NCBI GenBank assembly: GCA_014529385.2
Contig: CM043958.1
Coordinates: 149,862,793-149,926,792 of the forward strand
Reading direction: 5' to 3'
DNA from: Adiantum capillus-veneris
Lineage: Eukaryota > Streptophyta > Polypodiopsida > Polypodiales > Pteridaceae
DNA length: 64,000 nucleotides
How positions within the stretch are numbered: the first letter of the stretch is position 1; the number at the start of each line of letters is the position of its first letter. The notes under the pieces are model-generated. The model was not told where the DNA came from. It was given only the letters and a program-made list of their open reading frames with translations, and ran no database searches. The position numbers were made by a program, and so were the translations under genes. Shown here one piece after another: positions 1 to 11,793 of this stretch.

Positions 1-870
1 TAAATCTTTCATTGGAAAAAAATTAGACAGCTCTTCTTTCAGGTCTCTGATATCCTGCGTGTTAGCACTTGAAATCAACATGTCATCATCATGCAACATT
101 AGGATGATAAATTTCCCATCTTCCAAATTCTTTGTGACACACAATGATCTATTGCATCTTCTAAATCCATGATCCACCATCCATTATCGAACTTTAGGTA
201 CCACTCTCTTGATGCTTGCTGTAGACTATACAAGCTCTTCCTTAACCTGCAAACCGTTTTCTTCTTACTCTTTTCTTCATACCCCTTTGGCTAAAGAATG
301 TAAATTTCCTCCTCCAATTCTCCATGAGAAAACGCCATATTTACATCCATTTTCTCAAGATTCAAATTCACGAGAATCCACAAGGCTTAAGACGAGCCTA
401 ATAGAATTCATATTACAATATGAGAAATATTTCATCGAAGTAAATACCTTTCTTTTGAGAAAACTTGTTTACCACAAGCCTGGACTTATACTTCTTCTTT
501 TTGCCTTCTTCTTCCTTCAACTTATACACCCATTTGTTTTGCAGTGCTCAAATCATCCAAGTCCCATGTTTGATTTTGATGCAATGAGTCCATCTCTGCT
601 TGCATTCTCTTCATCCACTTCTCTTTGGTTTGTGTTGCATGGCTTCTTTTAATGACTCTGGCTCTCCAAAATTTGAGACCAAGAGATGGTTGAGGAAGGA
701 ATGAACCTCTTTGGAGGTTTACTTACTCTTGTAGATCTTCGGGACATAGGTTGAGGTTCCTCATTTGGTTGGGGACGTTGTTGCAAGTTGTCACCACTTG
801 CACTAGTGGAGTCTTCAGTGTCCTCAAGCTCCATGTACTCGTCACCTGCACTTTTTGTTTGTTTTCTTTC
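1..870 (-). pseudogene. Copia-1 reverse transcriptase relic
   Basis: Minus-strand remains of a Ty1/copia reverse transcriptase. Positions about 400-180 read as the segment around AFSHGELEEEIYIL and the CRLRKSLYSLQQASREWY motif. Positions 180-1 read as the polymerase motif C region, where the usual YVDD is HDDD (LHDDDMLISS), followed by DIRDLKEELS and FFPMKDL. The stretch at 649-873 is the linker between integrase and RT, with RRSTRVSKPPKRF typical of Tork/Tnt1-like elements. Stops and frameshifts interrupt the frame and the element runs off the left edge. The family is clear; activity is excluded by the lesions. Confidence 0.85.
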
Positions 871-918
871 CAAGTAATCTTTGTGAGTAATTTGTTCTTG
901 AAAACTATATCCCTACTC

Positions 919-1600
919 CTAAAAGATTTTACCATCTTCAAGATCCCATAGGCGATACCCAAATTCTACTTCTCCATATCCAATGAAGAAACACTTTTTG
1001 GACTTTGTCTCTAGCTTTGACTTTAGACTTCTATCTATGTGTATAAAAGCCTCACATCCTAACACTTTGAGAAATGCATAATTCACCGATTTACATGTCC
1101 GTGCCTCTTCTGGAACTCCTCCATCCAATTTCATTGAGGGTAATTGGTTAATCAAGTATACGAATGTACTTACTGCTTTTGCCCAAAGCTCAAGCGATAG
1201 GCCCGTATGTAGCTGCATGCTTCATGCTTGCTCCAAAATTGTCATGTTCATCCTTTCCAAAACTCCATTCTGTTGAGGTGTCCTTGAGGTTGTCCTTTGA
1301 CTTCAAATTCCATTGCTAACACAAAAGCTTTCAAAATCTTGGCTTCAATATTGGCCTCCATTGTCAGATAAGAGGCATTTAAGCTTGGTACCTGCTTCAT
1401 TTTCCACAAAGGCTTTCCACCATTTTAAAATGGAAAACACATTAGATTTATTTTTCATTGCATAAACACATGTTTTGCTAGTTGCATCGTCTATGAATGT
1501 TACATAGTACAATGAACCTCCAAGGGATGGTATACTTGTAGGACCTCATACATCACAATGAACTAATTCAAGCCTTTTGGTTTTTCTTTCATTACCTATC
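919..1600 (-). pseudogene. Copia-1 integrase relic
   Basis: Minus-strand integrase C-terminal half of the same copia element. The best piece (919-1218) contains ELWAKAVSTFVYLINQLPS, the copia-specific GCEAFIHI stretch and KKCFFIGYGEVEFGYRLWD. Positions 1,219-1,600 continue the integrase core in other frames with stops (for example the QNGVLERMNMT-like segment near 1,240-1,275). It lies between the gag relic and the RT relic, in the normal copia order gag-PR-IN-RT-RH on the minus strand. Confidence 0.8.
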
Positions 1601-1610
1601 CTAAGGAATT

Positions 1611-2395
1611 TTACCCTCTTTTGTTGTCTTGAGACTTAGATTCCTTCTTCTTCTTGGACCAACAATCCTTCTTGACATAGGCCTTCTTGCCGCAGTTCAA
1701 ACACCCAAGAACTGACTTTGTGTGTGACTTGCTTTGCCTTGAGCAGTCACGACCCCTTTGGTTTTTGAACCTCTTCTTTAATCTTTCTCTCGTTTCCATT
1801 GGTAATGCAACACTTGATGATTCACGTGTACTTCTCCTTCACGTCTCCTTGCTTAAGAGAACACACACAACATCATCAAATTGAAAGTATTTGAATCAGA
1901 GATTGAGTTACTTACAGGTACTACAAGGTTGTCCCAACTATCCGTCAAAGACAATAGTATTAGGAGAACCTCGCACTTCATCGTCAAAATTGACCTTCAC
2001 TGATTGAATCTGATTTATATTGGTGTTCAAGTCATTTAGGTGTTCTGTGTTCAAATCACTCTCTGCCACTTTTAGATTAAACAATCACTTCATGACAAAT
2101 ACCTTATTGGATGCTGATGGTTTCTTGTAAAGTTCGTCAAGCAATTTCAAGTCCTCCGTGGTTTTCATTTTGAAACGTTGAAGGCCACCGTTGACACCAA
2201 GCATAGCTGGATTTTCCCAATTTCTTTCAATCAAGGACAGTCCAAGCTTCATCTACCATTGTTGCGGACTTCTTTGCAAGACTTCCTAGTGGCAAAAAGA
2301 GATCCTTTTGGTAGAGGTAGTTTTCAATCTGCATCTTCCAATGTCGGTAGTTTTTTTTGTTGAACTTCTCAATCTTGAGCTTACCTTCCTTTGCC
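1611..2395 (-). pseudogene. Copia-1 gag relic
   Basis: Minus-strand copia gag. The start at 2,395 reads MAKEGKLKIEKFNKKNY, then HWKMQIENYLYQKDLFLPL, typical of the N-terminal gag domain of Tork/Tnt1-like elements, and reaches a stop after about 57 codons. A degenerate CCHC zinc knuckle (CLNCGKKAYVKKDC, with Tyr at the His position) is read at 1,611-1,799. The knuckle would package element RNA. Frame breaks make it non-functional. Confidence 0.8.
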
Positions 2396-2435
2396 ATCAC
2401 TTCCACTCAATTAAAGGAATCCTTTCCTTTAGATA

Positions 2436-2480
2436 TGTTACCTACGAGCAAACCTCGCAATTTTCACACACAAGAGAGAT

Positions 2481-2531
<51 letters not shown>

Positions 2532-3010
2532 ACATGATGTACGTGGTTCACCCAAGTGTGGACTACCTCCACGAGAAAGCAACCACTCAATGGCTTTGTT
2601 CTTCAAACTAGAAGTAGATTACAAAGGGATTAGCAACCCTTAATGGAACTCTCGCCTTGCTTCACTCTCTTACACCACCTCACACATACTTTATCTCTAC
2701 TAGCACAATGCACCATAATACATTTTGTGTGTAGAAGAGGCCTCCTTTTATAGGCCAAAATGGGTTGCTCTCTCTCATGAGAGACAATCGTGTGTAGCTG
2801 CCCTTGTGTAGACAAGTTCACGTAGAGCTCTCCCATGTTCCCATGTGTAGCCATCCTTAGGTAGACAATTTCGCCTAAAACTTGGCCATCGTCCATTGAA
2901 TGCCGGCCATCGACCATTGAATTCAGTCACCGGCCCCAACCGGCCACCAACCAATTGTTTTTTGGTCACTTTTCAGCCACCTTCGGGCCAAAATATTTCA
3001 ACGAACCGAT
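2436..3010 (-). repeat. Probable 5' LTR of copia-1
   Basis: Non-coding sequence immediately upstream (minus sense) of the gag start. It has a TATA-like box on the minus strand (TATAAAAGG, about 2,746-2,754), a pyrimidine-rich leader and an (AG)n run, as expected for an LTR promoter and 5' leader. Neither terminus could be fixed because the partner LTR lies outside the window and no clear primer-binding site was found. The limits given are approximate. Confidence 0.45.
2492..2530. repeat. (AG)n microsatellite
   Basis: About 19 AG units directly seen, inside the presumed copia-1 LTR or leader. Confidence 0.95.
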
Positions 3011-4690
3011 CGGACGTGATTTTTTTTGTTTTTTGACGAGTGATATTTCTCACGCACGATGACTTCTCCTCATAACTAGGGCCTTAGTTTTGAAAATAAA
3101 AATTATAAGGGGTGAATAACACTCCATACTGAACAATCATAAACTTAATCCTTGCAGGCATGAACTGCTCTCAAAAGAGCTCAACTACAGTCAAGACTGC
3201 ACACGCTTAACCATACACATAAACCACCCTCAAGACGTGAAACCTGTTGTAAACTATGGAAACTAAAAAAGTATGTGTAGCCTGTGAAACCTCTATCCAA
3301 ACACTTGTAATATTGTGGAAGTAAGCCGCAAGCCAATCTGTGGCTAAATGCAATCTTAGAGACTCAGTCTCTAAACGGCACATACAATGCATCAAAGCCA
3401 AAAACACATATGGTTGCAAAAATTGGAAATTTTCAAAAAATTAATGTCACCACTGTGTTTGACACATGTCAAAACCCTAAGTTAGACTCCAAGACTATAC
3501 ATATCCGAATCCGTATGAAGAAGGTATGCAAGAAACTATAGTTTGGAGCTCCAAAAAACAAAAAATGAGCTACACTATCTATTTCTACCTTCTTCTTCTT
3601 TGCCAAATCTACAAAAAACCTTAAACCTAAAGCTTTGCACAAGCTTAAATTGCATCTTTAATCTCCAAATTTATGCACCCAACTTTGAACACACATCGTT
3701 CTTTCAAAAGTGCATCATACTCATACACTGCAAGAAACAAAAAAACCTATTTTTTTTTTATACAATCCATCTAAGCAAGATAACAATAAAACAGTGAGTA
3801 ATTTCCAAAATGTTTCTTTTGCAAGTTGAAGAATGTGTGAGAGAGGGGAGCATACACATGTAGCGTGTGCAGCGGAGAAGCATGAGACACATAGTATAGG
3901 TGGAGTCCAGTAGTGAGCTATGTATCACTGACTCCTTATTCTTTAGATAAGAAAGAATAGATTTAGTAGATGGGTTAGTGGTTATCCAGTTGGCCACTTG
4001 GTTGTTACCCTAACACTTTAATGGGTTGAGCTTTCCTATTCTGGTAAAACCATCCTAGGAGAGGTGCTTTATTTTCAAGACATCCACAACATGGCCTAGA
4101 TCAAGAGTGAACATTGTGGAGAAAATGAACATGGTTGGAAGCAGGGATCTTATGCACCCTTGGGTCTGCTTTGATCACGTTCAATTGATAAAAAGTGGAT
4201 TGTAGTATCTTGAGGTAATCATTACTTTTTAACCTAACCCCCCTTCATCACATAGGTGAACTAACCTAGGAGAGTATTGTTGAGATGATGGATAAATTTC
4301 TCAAAAAGAAAAGGAAAAAGAGGTGGATAAATGGAAACATACATCTTATAGGTTCAGACGTGGCTCATCATGGCTCAAAGGAGACCACCTTGCATGGTTT
4401 AGAGGTTGGACAATGACAAATGTGGGTGAAAGGCATGCGTCTCATGGATGGAAGAATGAGAAAGCATGTGACTTTTAAAAAACCCATAGAAAATCCCCCC
4501 TCAACTGAAAGGGCAAAGGTATCCCCCTCCTAGATAGGCTAGGTTAATGACCAAATGATTAGGGATTCTTGAATGCAAGTGGGAATTGAGGTCTTACCAC
4601 CTATTAGTATGGGTGGTGTTTGACCATGGGAATAGAATAAGCTATGTGAACCTATAAATGGAAAAGGTAAAACCCCATGGGGGAAAATTC
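3011..4690. other. No recognisable gene
   Basis: AT-rich sequence with only short random open frames. I recognise no protein family, RNA gene or terminal repeat here. Confidence 0.6.
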
Positions 4691-4756
4691 TTCGGTTATT
4701 TGTGCAATGCATAAAGAAAACTAGACATTTTATGGATTTTTGAAATTTTTATGAGC

Positions 4757-5068
4757 CTATTTGATTTTGACAAGAACGTTGAGAGGATCCCAATCCAACT
4801 TTTCACGTTCTTTTTCAACATTAGGCTTGTCATTCTCAATCTCTTCCATGATCTTGTTGAAACTGGGAGAGTTAGTATCCTCACTTGAAGCAAGTGTGTC
4901 ATAAACACCTAGCCCGTATAGTTCCATGTGAGAAGATAAGAATGGCCCTAATCTGGTTGCAATGGTAGATTCATAATACCAAGGTTGCCAACACCAAGTT
5001 TTGGAATCGACAATGCCTTTTTTAGCTTCTTTGGTCCATAAACCAAATGTTGTATGGATTTGATTCAT
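4757..5068 (-). CDS. Unrecognised 103-residue open frame
   Basis: A minus-strand frame that starts MNQIHTTFGLWTKEAKKG and has an aromatic segment (TWCWQPWYYESTIATRLGPF) followed by an acidic, charged tail. I do not recognise the family. It lies alone between the copia-1 LTR and the 3' LTR of copia-2, with no visible partner exons. It could be a fragment of a host gene or of an old transposon. The aromatic segment looks more protein-like than most frames around it, which is the only reason to list it. Confidence 0.2.
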   Translation of the reverse strand: MNQIHTTFGLWTKEAKKGIVDSKTWCWQPWYYESTIATRLGPFLSSHMELYGLGVYDTLASSEDTNSPSFNKIMEEIENDKPNVEKEREKLDWDPLNVLVKIK

Positions 5069-5260
5069 GTCAAGGCTTCATCTTCTTTGCATGATGTCAA
5101 CAATAGTACACTCTCTAGAAGCACATGTGCATCCCGTAGCCAAACACACACGGAGCACTGGTATTATGTTGTAACCTGGCTCGAGGCACGCACACCCACT
5201 ACAAAACAAGCCACAAAATTGTGGCTCCTCTATACGGGTCCCCTCCATGCCTCACCAGTG

Positions 5261-5922
5261 TGTTGGAATTAGGGTTGTCAAGAAACACACACAGCATGGA
5301 GAAGACATTTGCTTTTCTTGTCAGGATCTTGCTTGAGTAAGCCTGCTTGTCTTCCAACGCAATGACTCCTGTATTACCAAGGTAAGATCGGCGGGAAGAG
5401 TGCTCAGGTAATGGCCGTCCTCTAATTCCCTAGTCTTTACTAACAATTCGAAGGCAGTTCCACAAGAACCTGCTCCGGGCTGGGATGCTACGTAGCGGTT
5501 GCCAAGGCGGGACTTCGGTGCTCTTATTTTACAACGATAGGGACAATTGGTTCCATTACTGACTAAGAACACACCAAATTAAGCAGCAGCAAGAAAGGCG
5601 GTCGACTGGTAAGCCTATCTGTCCATATGGTTCTACACACGAAGCAAATAAACATGAGAATATTCTTTGTAACACTGCAAAGTCTGCTTAACCCTTTATG
5701 CCGTCTTGTAATGCTTCTCACCCACCATCCAAGAAGGAAGCTCAAGGCACACAACATAGAGTGTATTACTTAGTGTACAATGGAAAGATAAGATAGCCCT
5801 AGCTAGAGCGATGGAAATATATACAATGCACGAGGGGAAGAACCTCCTACAAGTGAGGGAAAAAATGCCCTAGTGGTCCTAAGTCTGTTCACACACATCA
5901 CTACCACATGTATATGGTAACA
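5261..5922 (-). repeat. Copia-2 3' LTR, interrupted by an insert
   Basis: Matches the 229-bp LTR at 10,100-10,328: both begin TGTTG-AATTAGGGTTG, share the segment around GTGTATTACTTAGTGT and TGGAAAGATAAGATAGCCCT, and end TATATGGTAACA. Homology stops at about 5,306 (after GGAGAAGAC) and resumes at about 5,734, so roughly 430 bp were inserted here. Confidence 0.85.
5307..5733 (-). other. nad7: Mitochondrial DNA insert (NUMT) with an nad7 exon fragment
   Basis: The minus strand at 5,572-5,500 reads GVFLVSNGTNCPYRCKIRAP. This is the conserved near-C-terminal segment of mitochondrial NADH dehydrogenase subunit 7 (the 49-kDa complex I subunit), with Cys where Arg is usual; a C-to-T change of a CGT codon would explain it. 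Homology to nad7 ends abruptly after the RAP residues. The sequence on both sides of the exon is not nad7 coding sequence and is probably mitochondrial intron, since plant nad7 is split by group II introns. The block sits inside the copia-2 LTR and is absent from the partner LTR, so it arrived after the retrotransposon. Confidence 0.65.
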
Positions 5923-5988
5923 AATCCCCACTGGGAGTGATGCGGTGAATGAGAGTATAGCAAAGTGCCATGCCCTGTGAGGACATGA

Positions 5989-6540
5989 TCAATCCACAAA
6001 GGGGAGTAAGCCCAAAGCTTTGCGAAAAGCTTCGAACTTCTCACAAGACAATGCCTTTGTGCAAAGATCTACAAGGTTGTCCTGTGTTGGCACATAAGCC
6101 AAGTTGATCTCTCCTGCTAAGAGCCTCTCCCTAACATAGTGGTAATGCACCTCAATTCTTTGTGCGAGCATGGGTTTCTTGCAATTGCCAATGCACTCTG
6201 ATTATCAGTGTAGATAGTGTTGGCAGTGTCTTGTCCAACACTGAAATTAGTCATAAGGCATTTGAGCCATACACACTCAACTGTAGCTGTGAAGAATGCT
6301 TTGTAATGAGCCTCACAATTGGAAGTGGCCAAGTACGTTGCTTCTTGCTCAACCATGATATGCATAAATTGTCGTGCATGAAACACGTATGTCAAAACAA
6401 CCAACCCAATCTCAGTCCGAAAAAGCATGTAAATATGGCAGCAATGATCTCCCCTTGGGATAAAACAACCCAAGATGTAAAGTGCCACTCAAGGACCAAA
6501 AGATCCACTTGACAACCTACCAATGCTTAGACCCTCGGCT
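5989..6540 (-). pseudogene. Copia-2 RNase H relic
   Basis: Minus-strand C-terminal RNase H domain of copia pol. 6,117-6,488 contains VEQEATYLATSNCEAHYKAF (first part of the domain) and IYTDNQSALAIARNP (the TDNQSAI motif). 5,989-6,171 contains HYHYVRERLLAGEINLAYVPTQDN and the terminal LCTKAL. The two pieces are in different frames, so at least one frameshift is present. It would degrade the RNA strand during reverse transcription. Confidence 0.9.
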
Positions 6541-6573
6541 ATGCATACATATGCTGACCTGTGAGACTGCAAA

Positions 6574-7262
6574 CTAGATATCCGGCCTTGTGCTGCATAC
6601 ATAAATGAGGTATCCAACAACAGTTTGGTAAAGAGTGACATCGGCACGATCACCAGCATCATAAAAACTCAATTTCAAACATGTTTCCATGGGAGTGGCA
6701 ATAGGTTTGCAATCCTCAAGTCCAAACTTACATAGCAATGTCTCTATGTAACTTGTCTGACACAAGCCAATACCACCATCACATTGCTTAAATTGTATAC
6801 CCAAGTAATGATGCAACAACCCCAAATCTTTCATCTTGAAAGTAGCATTCACATCAGCCTTACATTCATCAATATATCTTTTATTTGGTCCAGTGATCAA
6901 CAAATCATCCACATAGAGAACGACAATGAGAAGTACATCGCCCTCATGCTTACATACAATGTGCTTTTTGTTGGACTATACAAAAGCCTCGTTTGACCAA
7001 ATGAGCATCGGCTTTCTCATACCAAGCACAAGGAGATTTCTTCAACCCATACAAAGCTTTCTTACGTTTGCATACTTTATCCTCTAGTTCCCTTTCTTGA
7101 TAAACCGCGAGGCTGTGTTATATAAACCTCCTCAAATATGTCATCATTCAAGAAAGCAGTAACAATGTCTGGCTGATGTACATCCCAACCAAAATGAGAT
7201 TCCAATGCACATAGAAAATGCATAGTAGTCATACGACAAGTGGGAGAAAAATGTTTCTTCAT
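6574..7262 (-). pseudogene. Copia-2 reverse transcriptase relic
   Basis: Minus-strand copia RT in pieces. 7,077-7,262 holds the start of the palm (QPDIVTAFLNDDIFEEVYITQP). 6,574-6,912 begins at MDDLLITG just after the polymerase motif C and continues with MKDLGLLHHYLGIQF, CQTSYIETLL and IYVCSTRPDI. Sequence between 6,912 and 7,077 carries the remaining palm (YEGDVLLIVVLYVDDLLI-like) in other frames. Frameshifts and stops exclude activity. Confidence 0.9.
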
Positions 7263-7265
7263 AAT

Positions 7266-8705
7266 CTATGCCTTTTTGCTATGCATAGCCTTTTGCAACA
7301 ATACATTCAAACTTCTACCACTGAAAAGAGGCAACAAAGTGTCATAAATGTCCTGTGAGCTTACATTACTATCTCTAGTACATGACAACAAGGGTTGAAT
7401 AGAATTTTCCACAAACATAACATCCCGCGAAACCAAGATACACTTTGTTTGTGGATGATACAATCTGTAACATTTTCTTTCAACACTATAACCAACAAAA
7501 ATGCTTTTGACAACCTTATCATCCAATTTTTTGTGCTACGTTTGTGGCACCAAAGCATAAGCCAAACAACCAAAACGTGCATCTACTCAATAGAAGGATT
7601 TCTATCATGCCATGCTTCATAAGAAGTCATATATTGCAAAGCTTATATAGGAAACCTGTTAAGTACATAAGTAGCACACATGATGGCCTCAAGCCAAAAT
7701 GAATGCGACAAAGCTTGACTTTTGACCATACATTATGCCATTCCCGTAAGTGACCTCTTTTTTCTCTCATCAAAAGCATTTTGTTGAGGTGTATATGGCA
7801 CTATACATTGGTGTTTATCCTACAACTAGCCATAAATGCATTAAATTCATGAGACATATACTCCCCCCCTCAATCGGAACGAAAGGTGTCCAATGCACAA
7901 TTTGAGACATTTTCAGCCACACCTTGAAATTGCTTGAAGCACATAAACACTTCAGACTTAGATTTAAGCAGATATACCCATGCATGCCTGGAGTAATCAT
8001 CAATGAAAGTCACGAAGTAGAGGTAATTGCCCAAGGACACAGTTTGCATGGGCCCACAAACATTACTATGCACAAGCTGCAACCTGCATGTAGCCCTAAG
8101 TGAATCATCCTTTGGAGACTTTGAACATTGCATCTTACCCAAAACATAGCCTTCACAAACATGGTGCCAGGTGCTTCAAGAGGTGGCAAACAAGCAACCA
8201 TATCAGATTTTTGCAAATGCAGCACATTGGCAAAATTCAGATGCCCAAACGTGCATGCCAAAGTTTTGCATCTGAAATAGCCTTAGAATCCACAACCGTG
8301 TTTGCAAAATTTTTCCCACACTTGTCATACAAAGTGAGCTTATACAGACCACAACATAAGATGCCAGATGCAACAATTTCATCATCAAAATTGAGATCAT
8401 GTATTGTACATCTGTCAATTACAAATTTGACCACAAGTCCAAGTCTAGCAAGTGAAAATACAGACAAAAGATTCTTCTTGATCCCAAGTACATACAATGC
8501 ATCAACAAGTGTGAAAGAATTTCCATTTGCAGTAGTAAGCACAATCTTTCCAACTCCTTGAACCCGATAAGCAACATTGTTGGCACAAGTGACATTATTC
8601 CCATGAAGGACAGACTCAAGAGAGGTAAACAAATCACAATGTGAGGTAATGTGCTTTGTAGCACCACAATCAAAATACCACACATGTGACTCTACAACAA
8701 CTGAC
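7266..8705 (-). pseudogene. Copia-2 protease and integrase relic
   Basis: Minus strand. 8,705-8,620 holds the copia protease active site region VWYFDCGATKHITSHCDLF, with DCGA in place of the usual DSGA. 8,600-8,237 continues to the pre-integrase domain ending LWHARLGI. 8,142-7,870 is the integrase core: LVHSNVCGPM (the first catalytic Asp of the usual HSDVCGP is Asn), FIDDYSRHAWVYLL, and LDTFRSD with the second Asp. 7,526-7,266 is the integrase C-terminal region with KSIFVGYSVERKCYRLYHP. Stops and frame changes separate the pieces. Confidence 0.9.
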
Positions 8706-8819
8706 GTGCGTGCATCATGGAAATTAGGATCATAAGTACACTCTACACTGAAATCCCACTTTGCATGTACATCAGCATCACAATCTCCTTTACATAAGAC
8801 TCTACAATAGTTGCACTTG

Positions 8820-9734
8820 TATTGGACCTTGTAGTGGAACCATAATCTTTTTCTTAGCCTCTTTTGCCTTTAGCTTAGGACATTGTTTGATCAAGTGATC
8901 ATTAGCTTTACAATAATGGCAATGCATCTTCTTTTTGCCCTTTTCACAAGAATTCCCACATGAGGTGTTTCCAACAAAAGCATTGGAAACAAGTGATTTA
9001 CCACTCCCAAAAGAACCATGAGAAGTGGTTACATTGTTGTCACCACCTTTTCTTTGAGAAATAATAAAGGCATGTTCGACTACACGTTGTTAAGCCCTGT
9101 TTTTTTTTTTGGAAAGTGACTCTTGCAACAATAATGTGCCTAATGCATCAAACTTGACAACTTTTGGATTTCCTTGGGTCATAAGTCTCCAAGTATTAGC
9201 AAAAGTCTGGTAAGAATCTGGCAAATCATCAAGAATAGTCTGCACAAGGGAACTGTCAGAAATGACTTTTCCTGCAAAAATAAGTTGCTCATTTATATCC
9301 TTGATACCAGCAAGGAAAGTGTCCATTTCATCTTCCTCGTGCATAATCTTCGACTCCAGCTCTTTACGTAGCAATGCAATTTTTGCCTCATTGCGACTTG
9401 CATAAAGACCAACCAGAATATCCAAAGCCTGTTTTGTAAATTTAATAGTGCACTTCACATACAATGCAATCAATTTATGAGCCTATGCATCTCTTACTAC
9501 ATCCCAACGAGCTTGATCAACCATAGGCAAAATAGTTATAATAGCAACAATCCTTGTAGCAAAACCTGCAGCATCCTCAACATTGCCTGTATCGAGAGAA
9601 CCAGGACATACATTAATGCCCTGCACAATGTTCCAAACACCCTTTGACACAAGGAAATGTTGCATCATGTAAGCCCACATAGGGTAATTGTCCCCATCCA
9701 ATCTATCCTCAGTAAGCGAACATCTTGAACACAT
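8820..9734 (-). pseudogene. Copia-2 gag relic
   Basis: Minus strand. 9,734-9,483 reads RLDGDNYPMWAYMMQHFLVS and KGVWNIVQG, the copia gag N-terminal domain. 9,473-9,090 continues with the gag-polypeptide domain (NEAKIALLRKELESKIM, FLAGIKDINEQLIFAG, ILDDLPDSYQTFANTWR). About 8,940-8,850 holds a zinc knuckle CHYCKANDHLIKQC (C-x2-C-x4-H-x4-C). Frameshifts interrupt the polyprotein between these parts. Confidence 0.88.
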
Positions 9735-10085
9735 TTGCTATGTTGTGGTGAATGATGTGAAAACTACCCAAAAGAGGAGAAACAAAGCAAGAACAACACG
9801 TGTTATATAGCACAAACCGTAGAAGACTGTAAAGGGACATGCTATGCAAAAATGGAACTGACAAAAATCTTGCACAAAATGACAAGATAGCATGCGCAGT
9901 ACTACGTGTAGTGGAAACAGAGGCCGAAATGAGCCCAAATGAAAATTATGAGTAGATCGAGCTCCTCAAGCGCACCCAAAGTATTTTTTGACTTGCTAAC
10001 ACTTGCCAAAAGCTCACAAAAATTGAAGAAAGTGAGCAAGCATGTGCTGGAGCTGCTGGCGACTAAGCTCGGGAGGACACAACCT

Positions 10086-10099
10086 CCTCTAATACCAAT
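10086..10099 (-). promoter_or_regulatory. Copia-2 primer-binding site
   Basis: On the minus strand, directly inside the 5' LTR, the sequence is ATTGGTATTAGAGG. It matches the initiator tRNA-Met primer site TGGTATCAGAG with one mismatch in the first eleven bases. Minus-strand DNA synthesis would start here. Confidence 0.75.
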
Positions 10100-10328
10100 T
10101 GTTGAAATTAGGGTTGCAGGGAAACACATACAACTTGGAGAAGACGAAGGAAGGTCCAGGTACACAAGAGAGAGTGTATTACTTAGTGTGCAATGGAAAG
10201 ATAAGATAGCCCTAGAGTGATGGGCGTATATACAATGCACGAGAGAAAAAACTTCCTAGTGAGGGAAAAAATGCCCTGACGGTCCTAAGTGTGTTCGCAC
10301 ACATCACTTCCACATGTATATGGTAACA
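10100..10328 (-). repeat. Copia-2 5' LTR
   Basis: A 229-bp LTR that begins TGTTGAAATTAGGG and ends TATATGGTAACA on the plus strand, adjoining the primer-binding site. Its partner is at 5,261-5,922. Confidence 0.85.
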
Positions 10329-11780
10329 CTATGCTAGATGAAGCAATGTGAGCATCTAGAATGTAGCATCGCATGAAGAATTCAGGACTTTGCATCCCCA
10401 ATCTCTCAAAATGATGATCATTGAAAGTGGGAGGGGTAATATGTCTGTCCCCTATGCACCATGAGCAACATAGAGGACCCACATTGCAATGAAAAAAAAA
10501 TGGTAAAAAAATACATGCTATTGAGAACACATAGCTTTAAAAGAAGTTTATTATAAGTACTACAAATTTGTATGGCCATATACCTGAACACAACTACCAA
10601 GTAGCTCCACGTATCCATAAGCGTCGTGGTGAAAAACAAAGTTGCAGTGGGCTATTGCCATGTGCAAGACTCTGCATTACCTCTCCACCCATCCGATAGA
10701 ATCACCTTTGATAATTGAAATCAGTTTCTGAAACATCAAGTAAATAAGAGACGAGCATGCATAGTATATCACCAAGAAAATCTAAACAACCCCTATCAAT
10801 GAGACCATAATTAGTAGCCACCAGGAATCTACAAGAGTGGCTGCCGCAAGCTGGATGCCACCACGAACATGATCCTCTACCAATGCTAGCCTAGCTTGAG
10901 CTCTTAGGTGTGATCCTCCACATGATATATCAAGAAATATAAAATTTGCTACCCAACTAAAAATTCTACCTGCTTTGGTGTAGTGTATCGAATCTAGTCT
11001 AGCAGCTCTAAGCATGTGGTCATGCACAAGAGATCATGACGGATTCTTCATGGAAGCTCAAAATTCAACAGCAATACTGATATAATCTCCAATAAGCATG
11101 ATACATCAAGTGTCAAAGGGAGGTGTAAAAGTAGGCAATGGGGAATCATAAGTAAACATTATAAAAAACTATTTCTAATAAATAGGTCTTTCATTACCCT
11201 ATTGTCAGTGAGCGTGTGAAGAGCTATGCCAAAAGGCAAGGTAGGGATAGAGCTTGGGATTAAGGGTACCTTGCTAGGGGGGCAACCTCGATGACGACCT
11301 CTACTCTGCGTGCTTGGAGATAATGCTTCACGGCCTGCTTTGGAGGTCCTCGCCATGACTCTTTCACCTCATTTTGCATAGAGACATTATTAAAGTCTAA
11401 GAAGAGGTCACGTTGCTAGTAAAAGAATGGGGTCTTCAATTATTGGTTGTTTTGGGCCACCTCTAATTATTACTTATGAGGCAAAGAGGTCAGAGCAATA
11501 AAGGGGACAACATAGTGGGTTGACTTTTTTTTTAAAATCACCTTCAAAATTACAATTTAGAGGTAAATCTCAAATTCTTTTTGGCTGGGTCACACTCAAC
11601 CTAGGTTATTTTAAAGCATTGCCCAGGATAACCTCGCCCTTCAAATTTTCCAAAATGTTTTTTTTTGGGTAATTTATGGTATTTTTTTCCAGGTAACTCA
11701 AATTTTCATTTATTAAAAGCGAAAAGAATATAAAAAACAGGTAATAGGACATCAAAAAGAAACTATGAGCATTCCATAAT
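10329..11780. other. No recognisable gene
   Basis: Only short frames in all readings. A minus-strand frame at 10,782-11,027 (MHDHMLRAARLDSIHY...) is hydrophobic at its end but I do not recognise it. Confidence 0.5.
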
Positions 11781-11793
11781 TTCATAGCATCCT

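Larger units (their letters stand above)
5261..10328 (-). mobile_element. Copia-2 LTR retrotransposon
   Basis: Minus-strand Ty1/copia element with both LTRs (5,261-5,922 and 10,100-10,328). The internal order, from high to low coordinates, is gag, zinc knuckle, protease, integrase, RT, RNase H. A primer-binding site complementary to initiator tRNA-Met lies next to the high-coordinate LTR. The LTRs begin TGTTG and end GGTAACA. I could not find a convincing target-site duplication. Many stops and frameshifts make all proteins non-functional. Confidence 0.9.

Noticed and set aside
2308-2643. Plus-strand frame of 111 codons with an (RE)n run.
   Set aside because: It is an artefact of the (AG)n microsatellite and overlaps the minus-strand copia gag and LTR.
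9939-10220. Plus-strand 93-codon frame rich in Ser and Lys across the copia-2 leader and LTR.
   Set aside because: It spans the primer site and LTR boundary of a minus-strand element, has no ATG at its start and no recognised domain.
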